Assembly: GCA_964371785.1 (NCBI GenBank)
Contig: CAYJOL010000011.1
Span: forward strand, 3,591 to 67,590
Source: CAVQCT01 sp964371785
GTDB taxonomy: Bacteria; Zixibacteria; MSB-5A5; GN15; FEB-12
Direction of reading: 5' to 3'
Length of the DNA stretch: 64,000 bases
Shown: positions 51,887 to 60,621 of the stretch, piece by piece
Numbering within the stretch: the first letter of the stretch is position 1
How the letters are laid out: each line of letters opens with the position of its first letter
Translations under genes and position numbers: made by a program
Notes under the pieces: generated by a model
What the model was told of the DNA's origin: nothing
The model's input: the letters and a program-made list of their open reading frames with translations, nothing else
Databases searched by the model: none

Positions 51887-52379
51887 CTGAAACGCTCCAC
51901 AGAATGGCTCCGTATTTATGCGGTCAGGAATTCTTTCCTGACGGCATATCAATTGTGTGCTCTATCTATCACCCGTGCTGAGGATGGCTACAAAAGTCCC
52001 CGGTGCACTCCTCTCATTCCGACAGTCTGCTGACGCATTCAGCACACGAGCAGTGGGCATTGAGTAGTGACATTTTTCCGTACGTTCCCTGGCTATACCG
52101 CAATCCCGTCATATTTCAATGACTTATGAATTGAGCCATCGGCCGAACGCGGATTGAACATACTCAATAACCTTGTCCATATTCCGCTACGAAACAGTCC
52201 GCGCACGTAAAAGTGCAGGTTCTTGTCTATAATGACTAAAGTCACGTGCGGCGGTTCCGATGCAAAGTATTAACGCAAAACTCCAGCCTCACGCACGACA
52301 TGCGGATTTCGGTGCAGATAAAGTGGGGATGAAATTTAGAAACACCGTCATAGTCGGATTCATTAGAAGGAGATAAACA
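51887..52379. other. Intergenic region before the porin operon
   Basis: About 490 bases without a gene. It contains a GTCAGGAA/TTCCTGAC hairpin (51923-51942) just after the ECF operon, a member of the GTCAGGA palindrome family and a possible transcript end. The remainder presumably holds the promoter of the porin gene, but I see no clear -10/-35 pair. Confidence 0.4.
51923..51942. repeat. GTCAGGAA palindrome
   Basis: Arms GTCAGGAA / TTCCTGAC with a 4-base loop TTCT. The same arms occur at 56161-56180 with loop TCAT. Confidence 0.6.
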
Positions 52380-53705
52380 TTGAAAAACGTTCGAATCTGG
52401 ACCAGACTGGGCTGCGTCGTACTCGGCCTAGTATTGACTCTGTGTCAGCCGGGATCGGCGACAACGAACACATCGGATGAGAAGAACCTGCTGGATTTGT
52501 CTCTTGAAGAAATTCTCGGCATGGATTTTTCCGCCAACGAGGCAAAAGATGGAATTACCATGTACGGTTACATGAGTTCGCGGCTGGAAAAGGTGTACGG
52601 TGAACTGTCCGTCGTAAACGGCCAGACCGTCAGAACCAACACCCCGCAAGAATGGAGCCTTCCGTACTTCAACCTGTTCTTCAGGGCAACTCCGGGCAAG
52701 AATTTTGAGACTTTCGTCAACCTGGCCACCGAGGATCTGGAAGTGCGGAATATGTGGGGGAATATCAGATTAAAAGACGCCCTGCAAGTCAAGGTCGGAA
52801 AGATTTACCGTCCTTTCGATCTGTTCAATGAGAAGCTTGACGAAGTGCCGACCTATCTGGGAATTGAACCGCCCGAGCTGTTTGACGCCGACCACTTGCT
52901 CGTTCCCAGGTTGACATCGTTCGTCCTGCATGGTGACATCGCCACGCCGAAAGCCACCTATTCTTATAGCTTGTGCACTGACAACGGCGAGAATGGTCCG
53001 TCCGAAGACGTGACACCGCTGGGTTGGGACGTTCGCGCCAAAATCCACCAGAAGGCAGTAGTCGGATTATCCGGTTACTTCTCAAATCTGGGCGAAGCCG
53101 GTGTGAGTTCCGATGTAGCCGTTGGCGACGGATCGCCTTCAGGCGGCGCTATGCCGTGGGTGTCATCCGACAAGTACACCGTTTACGGTGGATTCACCGA
53201 AGTTCAGATAAAGAATTGGCTGATCAAAGCCGCTTATTACCAGGCCGACCACAAAGTGGTACGTGACCCCGCGAGCGTCTTGGCCGTGGCTAACAGCACC
53301 GACCTGAACACCCACCAGAGAGAAAATTTCTTTGGCGATCAGGCTGGTCTGGCCACCGACGCTTTGACCGAAGCGGACGTTGTGCAGAATGCGAACTATA
53401 CCGTGACCACGGGATACGTCCAATTGGGCTATTTCATCTATACTCAACACGGGACGTTCGGTCCGTACGCGTTTCTCGACTGGATGAACCAACCCGAGAC
53501 CATTCAGAAGAAGACCTATGGTGGGGACAATGAGTCGGGTCTGGCCGATGATGGAAAGTTCGTGAAGTACACGCTGGGTCTCTCCTATAAGCCGGTTGAC
53601 CGTGTTGCGATCAAGTTGGATCATAGCGCTCATTACCAGAAGTTCAACGGCAAGACGGAAAGTTATCCGGAATTCAGACTGGATTTTTCTTACCTGTTCA
53701 AATAA
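52380..53705 (+). CDS. Outer-membrane porin-like beta-barrel protein
   Basis: A 441-residue exported protein. The start is TTG 52380, eight bases after a strong AAGGAG; no ATG is better placed. Signal peptide about 1-27. A short periplasmic motif 'LLDLSLEEILGMDFS' precedes the barrel; similar sequences precede the plug or barrel in several TonB- and porin-type proteins. The rest consists of amphipathic strands and ends 'FRLDFSYLFK', with an aromatic near the C-terminus as BAM-assembled barrels need. The family looks like FCB phosphate-selective or 'porin' DUF groups. It is followed by a YfiR-like protein and a chemoreceptor. Confidence 0.8.
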   Translation: MKNVRIWTRLGCVVLGLVLTLCQPGSATTNTSDEKNLLDLSLEEILGMDFSANEAKDGITMYGYMSSRLEKVYGELSVVNGQTVRTNTPQEWSLPYFNLFFRATPGKNFETFVNLATEDLEVRNMWGNIRLKDALQVKVGKIYRPFDLFNEKLDEVPTYLGIEPPELFDADHLLVPRLTSFVLHGDIATPKATYSYSLCTDNGENGPSEDVTPLGWDVRAKIHQKAVVGLSGYFSNLGEAGVSSDVAVGDGSPSGGAMPWVSSDKYTVYGGFTEVQIKNWLIKAAYYQADHKVVRDPASVLAVANSTDLNTHQRENFFGDQAGLATDALTEADVVQNANYTVTTGYVQLGYFIYTQHGTFGPYAFLDWMNQPETIQKKTYGGDNESGLADDGKFVKYTLGLSYKPVDRVAIKLDHSAHYQKFNGKTESYPEFRLDFSYLFK

Positions 53706-53830
53706 ACGGGTGAGCATTTTTGACTGTAGCAGGTTTCAAGCAGGGCCGATTCGATATAGAGCGGCCCTGCCATTTGGTAACATCAGGTGGCGCTGGCAAA
53801 GCGTTGCCGGTACTAAGGCAAGGACACTTT

Positions 53831-54352
53831 ATGAAGAATCATATGACTGGCATTTTCAAGATACTGGCGGGCGTGGTTATGATGCTTGCCATCGGCTCGT
53901 TCAGCTTTGCCAAGGACGCGCCGCCCGACGTAGCATCGGCCCTGATTGTCAAGCTGTTGGCCATGGAAAAGAACCTGGCCGCCGGTTCCGAGATCAGCAT
54001 TCATGTTATCGGTTCTCCTGCGTTGGCCGAAGCGTTCACCAAAGCTGTGGGCATTCAAATCGGTTCAGCCAAGCTCGCCAAGGTCACGGCTGACGACAAC
54101 CTTCCCGCCTACAAGCCGTCGGTAGTCTGTCTTGCCGATGCCTCGAAGGCCGCGATGGTCACTGAATATACGCGACGCGAGAAAGTGGCCAGTGTGACCT
54201 CCTCGCCGCAGGCAGTGGAAGCCGGGATATCCCTTGGCGTAGGTGTGGGCGACGACGGCAAGCCGGAAGTTCTCCTCAACGTAGCCGCATCCACCGCCGA
54301 AGGATTAAACTGGAACCCGGCGGTTCTGAAAATGGCAAAGACGGTTAAATAA
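53831..54352 (+). CDS. YfiR/HmsC-like periplasmic protein (DUF4154)
   Basis: A 173-residue exported protein. ATG 53831 gives a signal peptide (about 1-28, ending 'FSFA'); in-frame upstream codons would add a non-signal extension. The core has the YfiR layout: 'SALIVKLLAMEKNL' helix, 'ISIHVIGSPALAEAFTKAVG' and 'KPSVVCLADASKAAMVTEYTRR', then a late 'GISLGVGVGDDGKPEVLLN'. YfiR proteins are periplasmic sensors that often inhibit a partner transmembrane receptor, such as a diguanylate cyclase. Here the next gene is a chemoreceptor, 66 bases downstream. Its two Cys residues differ from the redox pair of Pseudomonas YfiR. Confidence 0.72.
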   Translation: MKNHMTGIFKILAGVVMMLAIGSFSFAKDAPPDVASALIVKLLAMEKNLAAGSEISIHVIGSPALAEAFTKAVGIQIGSAKLAKVTADDNLPAYKPSVVCLADASKAAMVTEYTRREKVASVTSSPQAVEAGISLGVGVGDDGKPEVLLNVAASTAEGLNWNPAVLKMAKTVK

Positions 54353-54418
54353 AGGCGGCAGCCGATCAGCCCGGGCACTGATTGGAACGCTACAGGTCGA
54401 ACAGGCAGGAGGTCTTCA

Positions 54419-56095
54419 ATGAGCATAAGGAATTTGTCGATACGCTTCAAGATAGTCAGCCTAATCACGATTATAGGCCTGGTACTCGGTTTCCAACTTG
54501 GAGTCATTGCCCCGCGCCAGGCGAAGAACCTCGGCCAGGATGTGCTGCAGGATCAGGCAACCTATGTGGCGAGATTGCTGGCCGATAATTTGTCACTGGG
54601 GCTTCAGATGCTCTCAATGGACGAAGGCGCCGCGCTCGACCAGACGCTTGAATCAATCAAGAATGATGGCGGAGACAGGGCAACGATTGAGGGGATCTGG
54701 ATCTACGGAGCAAATCTAGAACCGATCAAAAATTGGAGTCGGACCGGTACGTTGAAGTCCGCCCTTGCGCCGACCAAAAAACTGGTGGTGCAGGACCAGG
54801 CAAATGTAATTCAGACCTGGTTGCCGATCAACGATTCCGAAGCGCACTTGCTCGGATATGTGGAAGTAGATTTCTCCAAGCAGTTCTTACAACAGCGGGC
54901 AAGCAGCAACTCTTTGATGGCCCTGCTTATTGCCCTGGTTTCCATCGCGGGAACGCTGTGGCTGGGCATCCATCTGGGTAACCGCATCGGCCGGCCGATC
55001 GCCCAGCTTCTGGATATCGCACAGGCCGTGTCGGTCGGCGATATCAAGCAGACAGTCAACATCAAGTCGAACGACGAAGTCGGGGCGCTGGCGGAGTCGT
55101 TCCGCAGGCTTATCGATTATATGAAGAGTCTGGCCGATGCCTCCGAACGGATGGCCGCCAATGATCTCACGGTTAACGTCCAGCCGAAATCCGACAAGGA
55201 CGTGCTCGGCAATTCATTCAAAAGCATGACCGCCAATTTGAGCGCCATGATACGTCAGCTCAGCGCCGATGCCCGTGAACTGGCGTCATCCGCCACCGAG
55301 ATCGCCTCGTCGTCCGAGCAGATGTCCAAGGGCGCGAAGAATCAGGCCGATCAGGTCAATCAAGTCTCGACCGCGGTGGAAGAAATGACCTCCACTATTC
55401 TGGAGTCCTCCAAAAACGCGGGCGAGGCCAGCGTTACCGCCAAAGGCGCCGCCGACACCGCTATCTCCGGCGGACGAATCGTGAACGACACCATTCAGGG
55501 GATGCAGAACATCGCCAAAGTGGTTCGTCAGTCCGCGGAGTCTATCACCAAACTGGCCAGCGCCGCCGATCAGATAGGCGAGATAATCGGCGTGATCGAT
55601 GATATCGCCGATCAGACCAATCTCCTGGCCTTGAACGCCGCGATCGAGGCGGCCCGGGCCGGCGAGCAGGGACGCGGATTCGCAGTCGTGGCCGACGAGG
55701 TCCGCAAGCTGGCCGAGCGGACCAGCAAAGCCACCGGTGAAATCACCGAAATGATCAAAGGGATTCAGAAACAGACGGATGATGCTGTGCATGGCATGAA
55801 TGCCGGAATCCAGGAAGTGGACAAAGGCGGCGAGTCGGCGGACAAGGCCGGCAGCAGCCTGAACGAGATCGTAGCCATGGCCCAGCGGGTGACCGATATG
55901 ATTGGTCAGATAGCCTCGGCCGCCGAGGAGCAGTCGTCAGCCGCCGAGCAGATATCCAAGAATATCGAGCATATCAGTTCCGTGACGCGCGAAACCGCCA
56001 ATGGTGCGCGGCAATCGGCCGCGACCGCCGAGGAACTGAACCGCCAGGCCGACCGGTTGCAACAGATGGTCGCTCAGTTCAAGATCCACCAGTAG
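54419..56095 (+). CDS. Methyl-accepting chemotaxis protein
   Basis: A 558-residue receptor. TM1 is at about 10-29, a periplasmic sensor at about 30-162, TM2 at about 163-185, and a HAMP domain at about 186-240. A long coiled-coil follows, with the highly conserved hairpin tip 'ADQTNLLALNAAIEAARAGE' and 'GRGFAVVADEVRKLAERT'. It relays ligand or stress signals to CheA/CheW, none of which is in the window. No C-terminal CheR-binding pentapeptide is seen ('QFKIHQ' end). AGGAGGT lies before ATG 54419. It shares strand and spacing with the porin and YfiR genes, so a sensing module for a porin substrate is plausible. Confidence 0.93.
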   Translation: MSIRNLSIRFKIVSLITIIGLVLGFQLGVIAPRQAKNLGQDVLQDQATYVARLLADNLSLGLQMLSMDEGAALDQTLESIKNDGGDRATIEGIWIYGANLEPIKNWSRTGTLKSALAPTKKLVVQDQANVIQTWLPINDSEAHLLGYVEVDFSKQFLQQRASSNSLMALLIALVSIAGTLWLGIHLGNRIGRPIAQLLDIAQAVSVGDIKQTVNIKSNDEVGALAESFRRLIDYMKSLADASERMAANDLTVNVQPKSDKDVLGNSFKSMTANLSAMIRQLSADARELASSATEIASSSEQMSKGAKNQADQVNQVSTAVEEMTSTILESSKNAGEASVTAKGAADTAISGGRIVNDTIQGMQNIAKVVRQSAESITKLASAADQIGEIIGVIDDIADQTNLLALNAAIEAARAGEQGRGFAVVADEVRKLAERTSKATGEITEMIKGIQKQTDDAVHGMNAGIQEVDKGGESADKAGSSLNEIVAMAQRVTDMIGQIASAAEEQSSAAEQISKNIEHISSVTRETANGARQSAATAEELNRQADRLQQMVAQFKIHQ

Positions 56096-56160
56096 CATTG
56101 CCCCCGGCTCTCCACCCTCCGGGTGGGAAGGCGACCGCGGGCAAAGAATTCGAACGCGCC

Positions 56161-56180
56161 GTCAGGAATCATTTCCTGAC
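56161..56180. repeat. GTCAGGAA palindrome
   Basis: Arms GTCAGGAA / TTCCTGAC with loop TCAT; same family as 51923-51942. It is 65 bases after the chemoreceptor stop. Confidence 0.6.
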
Positions 56181-56244
56181 GGCTCTCCTGTTTCCATGGT
56201 CTTACGTAGATCCCCGCCCTCCCAGAGCCGGCCATCCGATCTTT

Positions 56245-56297
56245 TGTAGGGACGCATCTTCTTAGAGGCGGCCATCCAGCATGCCGGTAGGCATGCC
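56245..56297. repeat. 53-base direct repeat, copy 1
   Basis: It begins TGTAGGGACGCATC, continues CTTCTTAGAGGCGG and ends GCATGCCGGTAGGCATGCC. A second copy is at 56418-56470. Each ends in a GCATGCC/GGCATGC hairpin. Confidence 0.75.
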
Positions 56298-56329
56298 TTC
56301 GTATATAGCGCGAACGGGGCTACGGACAA

Positions 56330-56360
56330 GGGCAGGCTCGAAGACGAATCCTGCCCTACG
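56330..56360. repeat. GGCAGG...CCTGCC palindrome
   Basis: GGGCAGGCTCGAAG, then ACGAATCCTGCCCTACGG. It resembles the 3' part of the repeats at 60819 and 61254, where the arms are GGCAGGTTCG and CGAATCTGCC. Confidence 0.5.
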
Positions 56361-56417
56361 GGGAGCCGGCCATTCGGTCTTGTGTGCGTCAACGACACGC
56401 ACCGGGCTACAGTCTTG

Positions 56418-56470
56418 TGTAGGGACGCATCTTCTTAGAGGCGGCCATCCAGCATGCCGAAAGGCATGCC
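56418..56470. repeat. 53-base direct repeat, copy 2
   Basis: Near-identical to 56245-56297, differing mainly in the loop between the two GCATGCC arms. Confidence 0.75.
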
Positions 56471-56481
56471 GTCTTTAATTA

Positions 56482-56580
56482 CCCTCACCCTACCCTCTCC
56501 CAGAGGGAGAGGGAAATAAGAGATAACGGCACGAATTCTTCCTCCCCTCTCTCTGTGGGAGAGGGGCCGGGGGGTGAGGG
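56482..56580. repeat. CCCTCACCC/GGGTGAGGG inverted repeat
   Basis: CCCTCACCCTACCCTCTCCC at one end and GGGAGAGGGGCCGGGGGGTG at the other, with smaller hairpins inside (CCCTCTCCCAGAGGGAGAGGG-like). Sequences of this type are common dispersed elements in many bacterial genomes. Nothing suggests it is coding. Confidence 0.7.
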
Positions 56581-56723
56581 CGCGTAGGGGTGAGGGTGTG
56601 CAGCCCGCGTATATCGATACCCTTGGGTGTTGACACCGTGTCCCCGGAATGTGATGTTCGCCCTCTTGCCACCGCCCGGGACATCGCCTATCTTACCCTG
56701 AAACCTAATCGAAAGGACGCCGC

Positions 56724-57335
56724 GTGGTAGACATACAGCTCGCCATGACCCATCTGGGCAAATCAGACAAAATCATGCGCAAAATCATCCGGCAGGTCGG
56801 CCCGCTTGAACCGCGCAAATCCGGCGGCGGTTTCCCGGTGCTGGCCAAGTCGATCGTCAGCCAGCAGCTCTCGGTCAAGGCCGCGAGCACCATCCTGGGC
56901 CGAATCCTCGCGCTCATCCCCGGCGGCAAATTGACGCCGCAATCAGTGCTGGCCGTCCCGCATGCCAAACTCACTTCTTGCGGCCTCTCCGGTCCCAAAG
57001 CGCGTTACCTGCTCGGCCTGGCCGAAGCGGTGGATTCCGGGGAGCTGTCTTTTCGGTCTATCGCCAAGCTCTCCGATGAAAACGCGCTGGAGAAACTGAC
57101 CGCCGTCAAGGGGATCGGCCGATGGACCGCCGAGATGTACCTGATGTTCTCGCTGAACCGCCCCGATATCTTCCCGGTGGGCGACGGCGGGATCCGCGCC
57201 GCCATGTGCCGCCACTACGAGATCGAGCGCGATGACTACCCCAGCGAAGCTCCGGAGATTGCCGAAGCCTGGCGGCCGTACCGGTCGATCGCTTGCCTCT
57301 ACCTCTGGGCGCACAAGGACAACACACCCGTTTAG
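56724..57335 (+). CDS. DNA-3-methyladenine glycosylase II (AlkA-like, HhH-GPD)
   Basis: A 203-residue base-excision repair glycosylase. The start is GTG 56724. The helix-hairpin-helix 'LTAVKGIGRWTAEMYLMFSL' (about 125-144) is followed by 'RPDIFPVGDGGIRAAM', with catalytic Asp154. The preceding 'SIVSQQLSVKAASTI' is also typical. It lacks the N-terminal AlkA domain, as in the short MagIII/yeast MAG type. It removes alkylated purines. GAAAGGACGCC precedes the start. It is the last gene before the A/T-rich segment. Confidence 0.92.
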   Translation: MVDIQLAMTHLGKSDKIMRKIIRQVGPLEPRKSGGGFPVLAKSIVSQQLSVKAASTILGRILALIPGGKLTPQSVLAVPHAKLTSCGLSGPKARYLLGLAEAVDSGELSFRSIAKLSDENALEKLTAVKGIGRWTAEMYLMFSLNRPDIFPVGDGGIRAAMCRHYEIERDDYPSEAPEIAEAWRPYRSIACLYLWAHKDNTPV

Positions 57336-57351
57336 CCTTTCGAATCCAAGC

Positions 57352-57379
57352 TTGACAGGTTTGTCGACTATTGTATATT
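57352..57379 (+). promoter_or_regulatory. Sigma70-type promoter at the edge of the low-GC segment
   Basis: TTGACA (57352-57357), 16 bases, TATATT (57374-57379). It points to the two small genes at 57572 and 58082, with a leader of about 185 bases that includes an unused AGGAGGAAAG sequence near 57439 and no recognisable open frame. Confidence 0.65.
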
Positions 57380-57571
57380 GGGTTAACGAGGGACGGCTAC
57401 CGGATTTCAACTTTTGTAACGCACACGCAGGCGTCCCAGGAGGAAAGAAAACTCGTGTGACTTGAGAACAACGAATTTCTGTGTCGACGCAGATTGAACA
57501 GAAGTTGACTCCATGGAGCCAAAGGAAAATCGACTGACTTATCTTAATCCGTAGAGATGAAGGAGGAAATA

Positions 57572-58069
57572 GTGCCGGTTAACTACAGAATCAGCATAGC
57601 GAGAGGAGATTACCGCTTTGAAGCAGAGGGTGATAAGAGATTTGTCCTCGACATGCTGGCGAAATATTGGACTGGCGCAGACCCAACGCCAAATAGTGTG
57701 CCACCTACTTCGCCAAAAGCAAAGCCCTTACAGGCTCAACCCTCAAACCTATCTTCTGGTAAGAAGCTTTCGATTGGAGAGTTCATTAGACAGCTCGGTC
57801 TCAAGAAGCACACTGATATGGTACTCGCATTTGGATATTACCTTGAAAAGATGTCTGGTCTCGCGTCGTTCACGCCTGCAGATATCAATGGATGCTATTA
57901 CGACGCCAAACTTGAAAGCTCAAATACAAGCCAAATGATCATTCAGAATATAAAGGGTGGAAGAATGATGAGTGCAAAGAAAGGGGTTGGTAAAGATAAG
58001 AAGGCATACGTTTTGACGCGGTCTGGTGAGGAATTCATTGAGAAACAGCCCGCCAAGCCGGCAAAGTAG
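57572..58069 (+). CDS. Uncharacterised protein, possible winged-helix C-terminus
   Basis: A 165-residue protein. GTG 57572 is chosen because AAGGAGG sits six bases upstream; an in-frame ATG at 57557 overlaps that ribosome site. The N-terminal 40 residues begin 'PVNYRISIARGDYRFEAEG', followed by a Pro/Ser-rich linker and, from about 70, a mostly helical domain with 'LTRSGEEFIEK' near the end, which resembles the wing and last helix of a winged-helix domain. It starts 12 bases upstream of a HEPN-type gene, probably co-transcribed. Codons (AGA, ATA, TTG) are unlike the flanking genes. Possible role: a partner or antitoxin for the HEPN protein; this is inference. Confidence 0.5.
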   Translation: MPVNYRISIARGDYRFEAEGDKRFVLDMLAKYWTGADPTPNSVPPTSPKAKPLQAQPSNLSSGKKLSIGEFIRQLGLKKHTDMVLAFGYYLEKMSGLASFTPADINGCYYDAKLESSNTSQMIIQNIKGGRMMSAKKGVGKDKKAYVLTRSGEEFIEKQPAKPAK

Positions 58070-58081
58070 TGAGGAAGTTGC

Positions 58082-58588
58082 ATGGCACCAGCTCGAAAAA
58101 CTAGTAGGTCCAGGCGGCCTAGTCTGACCTCTAGAGAGAAGGATGAGCCCAGGCTTTCACCTCTTTTGCGCTCGGCGTTCGAGACTCTCGATCACGGTCT
58201 CTGGCACTTTTTGCGAAGTGATACTACACCAGACATGAAATTTGCACTTTTGCACGTCGACCAGGCGATAGAACTGTTGTTTAAGGAGAAGGTCCGAAGC
58301 TCAGGGGTCTCGATATATAAGAACCCTAAGGAGACCATTACAATTTGGGGCGCATATGACATCTTGGAGAATCAACTAAGTTGTAAGATTCCGGAGAAAC
58401 CAAACTTGGAGCTCCTTCACGAAGAAAGGAATAACATTCAACATAAATATTCGAATCCAAGTCCGGATGATGCTGCCTTTCACGTGGAGAATGCGCTATT
58501 GTTTATTCGACGTTTTTTGAAAGACGAACTGAAGATGGACATAGCGGATTTTGTAGCTTCAGAGTACTTGGAACAGTTGCTCTCATAG
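58082..58588 (+). CDS. HEPN-type helical protein
   Basis: A 168-residue protein. The N-terminal 20 residues are basic and Ser/Arg-rich. A helical domain follows with 'HVDQAIELLFKEK' and the motif 'HEERNNIQHKY', where R116 and H121 have the Rx4H spacing that defines the active site of HEPN ribonucleases. HEPN proteins act as toxins or RNases in toxin-antitoxin, abortive-infection and CRISPR systems. GAAGTTGC before ATG 58082 is a weak ribosome site, so translational coupling with the upstream gene (12 bases away) is likely. Together they look like a toxin/antitoxin-style pair, but nothing here shows which is which. Confidence 0.6.
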   Translation: MAPARKTSRSRRPSLTSREKDEPRLSPLLRSAFETLDHGLWHFLRSDTTPDMKFALLHVDQAIELLFKEKVRSSGVSIYKNPKETITIWGAYDILENQLSCKIPEKPNLELLHEERNNIQHKYSNPSPDDAAFHVENALLFIRRFLKDELKMDIADFVASEYLEQLLS

Positions 58589-58788
58589 ATCTGGACCGAC
58601 TGTCTCAGCTCCGTGCGTGTAGGTTTCCTTCGAAGGAATTAGGAGGCACAGAGAGATCGGCAAATTTGGGCCACCAAGCAACGTGAGACGACTCATCTGG
58701 TACCGCAATTGAAATTGGATTAGGTGCTAGATCGAGACACAAACGATTTGAACTCAAAGAATGTATAGACACTTTTGGAGTTAGGTAT

Positions 58789-59850
58789 ATGCGAGGACTT
58801 CCGGTCGAAGCTAAGTTGTTGCTGACCAAGGCGCGCGAGTCGGCGATTTTAGCGGTCGAAACCTACAATAGGCCGACTGCCAGTTTTCGTTCTGGTGCGT
58901 TCATAATCTTGATGATTGTTGCCTGGACGTCACTTTTCCACGCAATTTTCTTGAAGAAGAAAAAGAAACCGTTCTATCGGAAGAGGAATTCAACTCGGTA
59001 TGAAAAGATTGATGGTGACAACAAAGCTTGGGAGCTCTCTGAGTGCCTGAAGCAGTATTACAAAGATGAACTGTCCTCTGTGCGACTTAATATTCAGTTT
59101 TTTATTAGGCTTCGCAACAAGCTCGAGCATAGGTCTCTGCCAGAATTAGATACTGATATTTTCGGTGAATGCCAAGCGTTGCTAATGAATTTTGAGGAAA
59201 TGCTTGTGGAACACTTTGGCAGAAGTAATGCACTTAGAGCAGGTCTCACGTTCGCATTACAATTCTCAACCAATATCCAACCTGCTCAATCCAAAGCAAT
59301 GACAAAGTTGAATCGGAGAAATTACCAGGCGGTAAAGGACTTTGTAACGAACTACCGGTCAGCTTTGAGTGAGGAGACAGGTAGCGATCCGAAGTACAGC
59401 TTCAAAGTCTTTTTAGTGCCTAAGATCAATAACCATGTGAAGAGTGCCGATGCCGCAGTCGAGTTCGTCAAATATGATCCGGATCGACCGGAAGAGATGA
59501 GAAAGTACGAACACCTTGTCACTTTTATCAAAGAAAAACAGGTCCCTGTTGCAAATCTCGGATATCTCAAGGCTGGAGAAGTAATAAAGGAAGTTTCTAG
59601 GCAAAGAGGAAATAGATTCAATCATTACGATCACAAGCTTTGTTATCAGCACTTTCACGCTCGGCCGACTGGGAAAGCATCCGATCCAGCTGCAACCAAT
59701 TCCAGATACTGTATTTATGATGCGACACACCGAGATTATGTATACAAGCCGGAATGGGTAGAGTTTCTCGTTGAGCAGATGGAGAGACAGGATCTCCTTA
59801 ATCACTTGAGAGAGTTGGCTAGAGCGGCCAATTCCGCCAAAGGAATTTGA
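58789..59850 (+). CDS. DUF3644-like HEPN-domain protein
   Basis: A 353-residue protein. The N-terminal 'LTKARESAILAVETYNRPTA' and 'FRSGAFIILMIVAWTSLFHA' fit the DUF3644 family as I know it, and 'FIRLRNKLEHR' gives R109 and H114, again Rx4H as in HEPN. Despite its hydrophobicity, the 'IILMIVAWTSLFHAIFL' stretch is a buried helix in such proteins rather than a membrane span. The C-terminal 230 residues, rich in basic and aromatic residues, have no recognisable domain. DUF3644 genes are frequent in defence islands. It is separated from the first HEPN gene by 200 bases with a TTCCTTCGAAGGAA palindrome (58625-58638). Function as a nuclease is inferred. Confidence 0.6.
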   Translation: MRGLPVEAKLLLTKARESAILAVETYNRPTASFRSGAFIILMIVAWTSLFHAIFLKKKKKPFYRKRNSTRYEKIDGDNKAWELSECLKQYYKDELSSVRLNIQFFIRLRNKLEHRSLPELDTDIFGECQALLMNFEEMLVEHFGRSNALRAGLTFALQFSTNIQPAQSKAMTKLNRRNYQAVKDFVTNYRSALSEETGSDPKYSFKVFLVPKINNHVKSADAAVEFVKYDPDRPEEMRKYEHLVTFIKEKQVPVANLGYLKAGEVIKEVSRQRGNRFNHYDHKLCYQHFHARPTGKASDPAATNSRYCIYDATHRDYVYKPEWVEFLVEQMERQDLLNHLRELARAANSAKGI

Positions 59851-59941
59851 GACATGCATGAGGAGATAGTCAGTAGCAGTGTCCAATTCAGTTTGAAACT
59901 TGGTGCGATACTAATACAATCAATAAGGGAGGTACGTTGTA

Positions 59942-60517
59942 ATGAAAGCTGGTAAATGGAACATTGGAATTGCTTTGTTATCTACGATGGTAATATTGTG
60001 TTCTTGTGACAGTGAGCGATACGAAATTGTCCAGAGCAACTCTGGGACAATGATACGACTCGACAGAAAGACCGGAGAAGTGGCCATAATTTCAGGTAAC
60101 AAGTTAGTTCTAGCCAAGACGCCCGACGAGACGGCCGCCGAGGAAGCAGACGCTCAGAAGCGTGCAGGAGCTTTGGAAAGCCCTAGGGTGTGGCCGATTG
60201 TCGAAGTCAAGCAGATTGGAGTAACATCTGCGGATCTCACTACCGCGTGGAGGTCAGGTAGAATGTTGTATCGGTTTCAAGTGACTCCGGTACCGAAGGG
60301 TTACGAAAGAATGAGTTCACTAGTTGCCCCCTTTACGCTAAAATTCTACGATATGGGTGGTTTTGAATTGCTCAGCGTTGACTTGAATTATTCAGACCTC
60401 ACCGGTGTTGCAGACAGTACCGGAGAAAGAGTCGGCCTGTCAGCAAATTCTTCCACAGATTGTTCGCAGAGCAGTTATGAGTCTGTCGCATACTGGAATC
60501 TATCATGGCGGATCTAA
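59942..60517 (+). CDS. Small lipoprotein of unknown function
   Basis: A 191-residue lipoprotein. The signal ends 'TMVILCSC' (Cys about residue 22). There is an Ala/Glu-rich stretch at 61-80 and a beta-rich domain at about 85-190. GGGAGGTACGTTGTA precedes ATG 59942. It shares the low-GC character of the HEPN region but has no clear functional link to it. Confidence 0.6.
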   Translation: MKAGKWNIGIALLSTMVILCSCDSERYEIVQSNSGTMIRLDRKTGEVAIISGNKLVLAKTPDETAAEEADAQKRAGALESPRVWPIVEVKQIGVTSADLTTAWRSGRMLYRFQVTPVPKGYERMSSLVAPFTLKFYDMGGFELLSVDLNYSDLTGVADSTGERVGLSANSSTDCSQSSYESVAYWNLSWRI

Positions 60518-60621
60518 ACGACACTTGCTGGGTGCCCCACTCTTTGGATGGGGTCAAAACGACAGGTTGGAAGGCGAGACCGCCCGACAAGATGGTCACT
60601 ACAAGGTGCCGGCTCCGCTTC

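Larger units (their letters stand above)
56096..56723. other. Repeat-rich intergenic region
   Basis: No gene is supported in 630 bases. It contains a GTCAGGAA palindrome, two near-identical 53-base repeats, a GGCAGG/CCTGCC-type palindrome (about 56330-56360), and a CCCTCACCC...GGGTGAGGG inverted repeat. The elements are listed separately. Confidence 0.7.

Noticed and set aside
57380..57571. Small gene behind the AGGAGGAAAG sequence in the leader of the HEPN module
   Set aside because: The only starts nearby run into stops within a few codons.
58910..58975. Transmembrane helix in the DUF3644-like protein
   Set aside because: The hydrophobic stretch is within the predicted helical core and followed by a Lys-rich segment; family members are soluble as far as I know.
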